NCBI GenBank assembly: GCA_902491395.1
Contig: CABUHO010000010.1
Location: 16,926 to 80,925 of the forward strand
DNA: 64,000 bases
Reading direction: 5' to 3'
DNA from: an uncultured Collinsella sp.
Lineage (GTDB): Bacteria > Actinomycetota > Coriobacteriia > Coriobacteriales > Coriobacteriaceae
Shown: positions 59,850-64,000 of the stretch, in pieces
How the letters are laid out: the number at the start of each line of letters is the position of its first letter
How positions within the stretch are numbered: the first letter of the stretch is position 1
Position numbers and translations under genes: made by a program
The notes under the pieces: model-generated
The model's database searches: none
What the model was told of the DNA's origin: nothing
What the model saw: only the letters and a program-made list of their open reading frames with translations

Positions 59850-60986
59850 ATGGCCGAGAAGAAACTCAACGGAACCGTAATCGTAACGTACCGCTGCAAC
59901 GCGCGCTGCACCATGTGCAACCGCTACAAGGCTCCCAGCCGTCCGGAGGAGGAGCTCTCCCTCGACGTGATCAAGAAGCTCCCGCGCATGTACTTCACCA
60001 ACATCACCGGTGGCGAGCCCTTCATCAGGACCGACCTTGCGGATATCGTGCGCGAGCTGTACAAGAAGTCCGACCGCATCGTCATCTCCACCAACGGCTT
60101 CTTCACCGACCGCATCATCGCCCTTGCCGAGGAATTCCCCCAGGTGGGAATCCGCATCTCCATCGAGGGTCTGCAGCAGACCAACGATGAGATCCGCGGT
60201 CTCCAGAACGGCTTCAACCGCGGCTACGAGACGCTCAAGAAGCTCGTGGAAATGAAGCACCCGGACGTGGGCTTTGGCATGACGGTGCAGGATCGCAACG
60301 CTGCGGACTTGGTGCCGCTGTACAAGCTTTCCGACGAGCTCGGCATGGAGTTCGCCACAGCCAGCCTGCACAACAGCTTCTACTTTGTCGAGGCGAAGAA
60401 CATCATCAAGGACCGTCCCATGGTGGCCCAGAACTTCGAGGACCTGGTAAACGAGCTCCTCAAGTCCAACGAGCCCAAGAAGTGGTTCCGCGCGTACTTC
60501 AACATGGGCCTCATCAACTACATCTATGGGCAGAAGCGCCTGCTCCCGTGCGATATGGCGTTCGACACGTTCTTCATCGACCCCTACGGCGACGTCATGC
60601 CCTGCAACGGCACCAAGGAGAAGCTCGTTATGGGCAACCTTAACGACGAGTCTTGGGATGAGCTGTGGGAGAGCGCCCAGGCCGAGAAAGTGCGCGGCTG
60701 CGTGCGCCACTGCGACCGCAACTGCTGGATGATCGGCTCCGTGTCTCCTGCCATGCACAAGTACATCTGGAAACCCGCGTCGTGGGTGCTGGCGCACAAG
60801 CTCAAGCCCGGCAAGAAGTTCGACATGCACGAGCTCCCCATCGTGCGCGACTACGAGTCGGGCAAGGTGACGAAGGAGGAGCTGGACGCTCTTTCCACCT
60901 GCGACATGCACGCCGCGATCAACGACGGCCTTTCCGACGCAAGCCGAGCCGACGCGCACGTGTACGAGACTGAGGAGGCGCTGTAG
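59850..60986 (+). CDS. Radical SAM/SPASM domain protein in polysaccharide locus
   Basis: 378 residues. The radical SAM cluster motif CNARCTMC supplies Cys16, Cys20 and Cys23, followed by the FTNITGGEPFIRTD SAM-binding motif. A SPASM-like C-terminal domain has FFIDPYGDVMPCNGT and CVRHCDRNCW, with further Cys for auxiliary clusters. Such proteins in capsule clusters may modify a sugar, lipid or small peptide, but the reaction is unknown. Codon use is strongly C/G-ending, unlike both flanking glycosyltransferase genes. It starts 3 bases after the preceding stop. Confidence 0.88.
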   Translation: MAEKKLNGTVIVTYRCNARCTMCNRYKAPSRPEEELSLDVIKKLPRMYFTNITGGEPFIRTDLADIVRELYKKSDRIVISTNGFFTDRIIALAEEFPQVGIRISIEGLQQTNDEIRGLQNGFNRGYETLKKLVEMKHPDVGFGMTVQDRNAADLVPLYKLSDELGMEFATASLHNSFYFVEAKNIIKDRPMVAQNFEDLVNELLKSNEPKKWFRAYFNMGLINYIYGQKRLLPCDMAFDTFFIDPYGDVMPCNGTKEKLVMGNLNDESWDELWESAQAEKVRGCVRHCDRNCWMIGSVSPAMHKYIWKPASWVLAHKLKPGKKFDMHELPIVRDYESGKVTKEELDALSTCDMHAAINDGLSDASRADAHVYETEEAL

Positions 60987-61058
60987 TGCAGCCGGGTGGA
61001 AAAATCGAATGCAAAAATTCAGAAATAGCGGTTGCTCGATATCAATCGGAGGAAACAC

Positions 61059-62162
61059 GTGAAAGTATCCTGCATAACCAGGCACGCAATCTCTAATTAT
61101 GGCTCCCTGCTCCAGGCATATGCGACACAACGAGCGGTAGAGAGCTTGGGGCATGAGTTCGAGATTATGGACTATGTACCTGCTTGTGAGGACGTATCCC
61201 AGCAGGTGAGGACGCTTCTTTCGACAAAGCCGTCCTGGAACGGGAACCCGTTGAAGAAGTCTGTCTACAGACTTCTGATGGAGCCTGAGACAAGGGTGGC
61301 GGGCAAGCGGTTTGCGCGTGAGCGTTCCCAGCTGCTTAAGATGAGCCCTCACTATGCATCCCTGGAGGAGCTGAAGGCTAATCCGCCCAAGGCCGATGTC
61401 TATATGACTGGAAGCGATCAGGTGTGGGGTCCCATCAGCTCGGGCGCATACGACCTGTCATACGCGCTTGAGTTTGCTCCCGAGGGCGCAAGGCGCATCT
61501 CATATGCGGCAAGCTTTGGTAAGAAGAATATCCCGGATAGCGTGCGCCCCAGGTTTCTCGAGGACCTTCGAGCATATGAGGCCGTGTTCGTACGCGAGGA
61601 TGCCGCGCGCGAGCAGCTTGCCTCGTGGGGCATAGAGGCCGGACAGGTTGTCGATCCCACGCTGCTGCTTGATGGCGAGGCGTGGAGAAGGATGGCGGCA
61701 CCTGCCCCGAAGGGCGAATACATCCTCGTCTACCAGATTCACAGCGACCCGACGGTGGGGCAGTACGCCGTGAAGGTTGCCAAAAAGCTTGGCTTGCCCC
61801 TGATACGGATCTCCGCAAGCCTGCACCAGGCCTCACGCGAGGGCAAGTTCAAGTGGCTGCCGACGCTTGCTGAGTTTCTCTCGTATGTCGACAACGCAGC
61901 ATGCCTAGTCACGGACTCGTTCCACGGTACGGCTTTTGCCATAAATCTCAATACGCCGCTGGTAGAAGTGCTGCCCAAGAACGGAACCTCGAGCAGGAAC
62001 GTGAGTATTCTGCGACTCACGGACCTCACGGACAGAGTGCTTCAGAATCTAGATGATGTCGAGTTAGCATCCAAGCAGATTGACTTTGGTCGGGTCAACG
62101 ATGTGATGGGTGCGGAGAGGGAGAAGTCCCTAGCGCAGCTCAAGAGCATGATTGAGGAGTAG
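61059..62162 (+). CDS. Polysaccharide pyruvyl transferase family protein
   Basis: 367 residues from GTG 61059, chosen for CGGAGGAAACAC upstream. KVSCITRHAISNYGSLLQAYATQRAVE; TGSDQVWGP (GSDQ motif); AASFGKKNIPD; LVTDSFHGTAFAINLNTPLVEV. These are the usual signatures of the family (CsaB/PssM relatives). It would add a ketal-linked pyruvate to a sugar of the polymer, using PEP. The next gene begins 4 bases later. Family members of this type often pair with an F420-hydrogenase-beta-like protein, as here. Confidence 0.87.
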   Translation: MKVSCITRHAISNYGSLLQAYATQRAVESLGHEFEIMDYVPACEDVSQQVRTLLSTKPSWNGNPLKKSVYRLLMEPETRVAGKRFARERSQLLKMSPHYASLEELKANPPKADVYMTGSDQVWGPISSGAYDLSYALEFAPEGARRISYAASFGKKNIPDSVRPRFLEDLRAYEAVFVREDAAREQLASWGIEAGQVVDPTLLLDGEAWRRMAAPAPKGEYILVYQIHSDPTVGQYAVKVAKKLGLPLIRISASLHQASREGKFKWLPTLAEFLSYVDNAACLVTDSFHGTAFAINLNTPLVEVLPKNGTSSRNVSILRLTDLTDRVLQNLDDVELASKQIDFGRVNDVMGAEREKSLAQLKSMIEE

Positions 62163-62166
62163 GGCA

Positions 62167-63294
62167 TTGTCAAACGTTGGCACTAGGACGGTATGCAAGA
62201 AGGATATGTGCGCTGGCTGTATGGCCTGCGTCGATTCATGCCGACATGGAGCGATTGCCATTGAGGATACGATTGAGGCGTATAACGCCCGTATTGATCC
62301 TACAAGGTGCGTGGGATGTGGACTGTGCGAGAAAACGTGTCCCCAGATGGTATCCCCATCTTCGTTGCGTCCTCTCGAGTGGCTACAGGGGTGGGCGAAA
62401 GATACATCGCTCAGAATGTCATCTTCGTCCGGGGGTCTGGCTACGGCCATCTCGGAGGCGTTTGTGGCGTCAAATGGATTAGTGTGTTCATGTGCACAGG
62501 AGGGCGGTGAGTTCCGGTTCCACCTCACTTCTGATGCGGATTACTTGAGGAGGGCCCAAGGCTCCAAATACGTCAAAAGCAATCCGCTTGGTGCGTACCG
62601 CGAGGTTAGGGAGGCCCTGCAAGGTGGTCAAAGGGTTCTCTTTATCGGTCTTCCTTGTCAGGTTGCTGCGATGCGTAACTTCGTTGGAAGCCGTTTAGCC
62701 GATTCCCTTTACACCATCGACCTTATCTGTCATGGTTCACCGTCCCCCAAGGTCCTGAGCCGATTCTTGGAAGAGACAGGTAACAACCTGTCTAATGAGC
62801 TGATACTGGACTTTCGAAAGAAAGTCCAGTATCAGCTCCGCTATCGCGGAGCTGAAACTGTGGGTAGGACGGGTGTCCGCGATCGCTACTCGATTGCTTT
62901 CCTCTCGGGTTTACCGTATACGGAAGGCTGCTACTCCTGCCGCTACGCCAAGGGTGATCGTGTCTCCGATATTACGCTTGGCGATTCATGGGGTAGCGAG
63001 CTTTCTGATGAGGTCGCGAACGGGATATCCCTCGCACTTGTGCAGACAGACAAGGGTCGAGAACTGTTAGAAATGACGGACCTTGAGCTTTTGCCGGTTG
63101 ATCCTGGTCTAGCTGTGGCCAACAATGAACAGCTTCAACGTCCTTCGACGAAGCCTATAGAAAGAAATACCTTTATGGACGGCTTTCGTAACGGGGTACG
63201 GGTTAACCGACTCGTTCTCAGGGCGAGGCCAAAAGACTGCGCCAAGTACTTGGTCAAGGATATACTGCTTGCACTGGGTTTGCTCAGGGGTTAA
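62167..63294 (+). CDS. Coenzyme F420 hydrogenase/dehydrogenase beta-subunit-like ferredoxin protein
   Basis: 375 residues from TTG 62167 (GAGGAG 7 bases upstream). Two 4Fe-4S motifs open the protein: CAGCMACVDSC (with Cys10 before it) and CVGCGLCEKTCP. The FrhB N- and C-terminal domains follow: GLPCQVAAMRNF, IDLICHGSPSPKVL and CYSCRYAKGDRVSDITLGDSWG, with more Cys. Real F420 use is not implied; these proteins are frequent in capsule loci beside pyruvyl transferases, and their reaction is not established. The coding region contains a striking perfect hairpin at 62797-62838. Confidence 0.85.
   Translation: MSNVGTRTVCKKDMCAGCMACVDSCRHGAIAIEDTIEAYNARIDPTRCVGCGLCEKTCPQMVSPSSLRPLEWLQGWAKDTSLRMSSSSGGLATAISEAFVASNGLVCSCAQEGGEFRFHLTSDADYLRRAQGSKYVKSNPLGAYREVREALQGGQRVLFIGLPCQVAAMRNFVGSRLADSLYTIDLICHGSPSPKVLSRFLEETGNNLSNELILDFRKKVQYQLRYRGAETVGRTGVRDRYSIAFLSGLPYTEGCYSCRYAKGDRVSDITLGDSWGSELSDEVANGISLALVQTDKGRELLEMTDLELLPVDPGLAVANNEQLQRPSTKPIERNTFMDGFRNGVRVNRLVLRARPKDCAKYLVKDILLALGLLRG
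62797..62854 (+). repeat. Perfect 19-bp hairpin with GAAA tetraloop, followed by a second hairpin, inside a CDS
   Basis: GAGCTGATACTGGACTTTC (62797-62815) and GAAAGTCCAGTATCAGCTC (62820-62838) pair perfectly around GAAA, a GNRA tetraloop. CAGCTCCGC (62833-62841) and GCGGAGCTG (62846-62854) form an overlapping hairpin. The two stems share 62833-62838, so they compete. Confidence 0.9.
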
Positions 63295-63340
63295 CACATC
63301 GAGAGCGTTTGCTTTAGGCATTAATGATAAGGTAATCCAT

Positions 63341-63895
63341 ATGTTGAGTAATTCCAAGGTGCCAAAGTGCGTCGTATTAATGGCGTCATACAACGGCATC
63401 CCATTTATTTCAGAACAAATTGACAGCATTCTCTCGCAGGCTGAAGTTGACGTACGTCTTTTTGTCCGTGATGACGGGTCATCTGATGGTACTCGTGATC
63501 TTCTGCAGCGCTATGCAGATGAGGGCAGTCTGACTTTGTTAACAGGAGAAAACCTAGGACCTGCTTTAGGGTTTTTGACGTTGTTGCGGAATGCTCCCGA
63601 AGCTGATTACTATGCGTTTTCCGACCAAGATGATATTTGGGATAGCGATAAACTGATAACTGCGATTAAACAGCTTAAGAAGCAGGAGAATTTGGCTCTT
63701 TATCATTGCAATTCAAGACTTGTAGATTCAGCTGGTAATGAGATGGGCCGGTTAACCTATGGGCAACAAAGGTGCATATCTTATCGAGATAACGACCCTC
63801 TCAACCAGCTTTGCATTGGGTCACCTATGGGATGTACGCAAGTATTTGATAGGCGTATTTGGGGGTTGATTTCCGATCTCAGCCGAACACATTGA
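63341..63895 (+). pseudogene. Truncated GT2-family glycosyltransferase
   Basis: 184 residues from ATG 63341. The GT-A N-terminus is clear: VVLMASYNGIPFISEQIDSIL, VRDDGSSDGTRD, FSDQDDIWDSDKL (the DxD-like metal site) and GSPMGCTQVFDRRIW. This matches rhamnosyl-type GT2 proteins, which usually run to about 300 residues. Here the frame stops after a short unrelated tail (LISDLSRTH), and the next 100 bases are abruptly very GC-rich with a terminator. The 3' third looks to have been replaced or cut off, possibly by an insertion whose body lies beyond the window. It may be inactive. Confidence 0.7.
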
Positions 63896-63925
63896 GCAGA
63901 TGAGCCGTTCCCGCAGCTAGCCGAA

Positions 63926-63965
63926 CGCCCCCGCGGCCCCATCCGGGCCCCGGGGGCGCCGTTTT
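63926..63965 (+). terminator. Strong GC-rich hairpin with T-tract
   Basis: CGCCCCCG (63926-63933) pairs with CGGGGGCG (63951-63958), extended inwards by GGCCC/GGGCC, with TTTT at 63962-63965. After it, GAAGGA lies about 22 bases before an ATG at 63998, perhaps the next gene's start. Confidence 0.7.
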
Positions 63966-64000
63966 CCCAGTTGAAGGAACGGTGGAGATGTGTTTCGATG

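Noticed and set aside
62167..63294. True F420-reducing hydrogenase subunit
   Set aside because: No F420 biosynthesis or hydrogenase genes are nearby, and such proteins are common in capsule loci of organisms not known for F420 use.

Overview
The window is about 60% GC and looks like a chromosome segment from the Coriobacteriia (phylum Actinomycetota). The best fit is Collinsella or a close relative. This assignment is inference: it rests on gene order (alaS-ruvX-mltG, aroK-aroB-pepP-efp-nusB), the GlgC/GlgD pair, heavy use of PTS and glycogen genes, and GC-rich codon use. No rRNA or other species marker is present.

Layout. 1-11345 (+): housekeeping genes alaS (3' end only), ruvX, mltG, yqeG-type phosphatase, aroK, a degenerate aroB, pepP, then an efp-asp23-nusB-xseB-tlyA-nadK-recN operon. 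11404-19293: a fructose PTS locus with a divergent RpiR/SIS regulator, an EIIBCA permease, HPr, Enzyme I and two tandem 1-phosphofructokinases. Together these make a full route from extracellular fructose to fructose-1,6-bisphosphate. 19495-23378 (+): CCA-adding-type nucleotidyltransferase, two tandem tRNA-Glu(CTC), a YbhN/LPG-synthase-like membrane protein and a TetR regulator. 23481-32130 (-): a MacAB-like exporter (adaptor, ATPase, permease), an L,D-transpeptidase, iron-sulfur L-serine dehydratase and metK. 32417-39750 (+): gltX, priA, def, fmt, rsmB. 40168-53605 (-): a small zinc-ribbon protein, a giant GH13-GH77 fusion, and a complete glycogen operon transcribed glgB-glgP-glgC-glgD-glgA. 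53937-55450 (+): HAD phosphatase, thiamin pyrophosphokinase, tRNA-Ala(GGC). 55495-63895 (+): the start of an exopolysaccharide/capsule locus. It has a structured leader, a LoaP/NusG-like antiterminator, an initiating sugar-phosphate transferase, two GT4 glycosyltransferases, a radical SAM/SPASM protein, a pyruvyltransferase, an F420-hydrogenase-beta-like ferredoxin protein and a truncated GT2.

What stands out. (1) At least ten long inverted repeats (arms mostly 20-37 bp, often perfect or nearly so) sit only between genes. Several fall into sequence families, and two loci share a conserved internal core while having unrelated but self-complementary outer arms. (2) GlgA and GlgB both carry long histone-H1-like Lys/Ala/Thr/Pro tails. 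(3) The AroB homologue has lost all of its metal ligands and its key catalytic signature. (4) Two glucan-active enzymes are fused into one 1098-residue protein. (5) The capsule operon has a long leader with two large hairpins in front of its own antiterminator gene. No CRISPR array, complete insertion sequence or prophage was seen.
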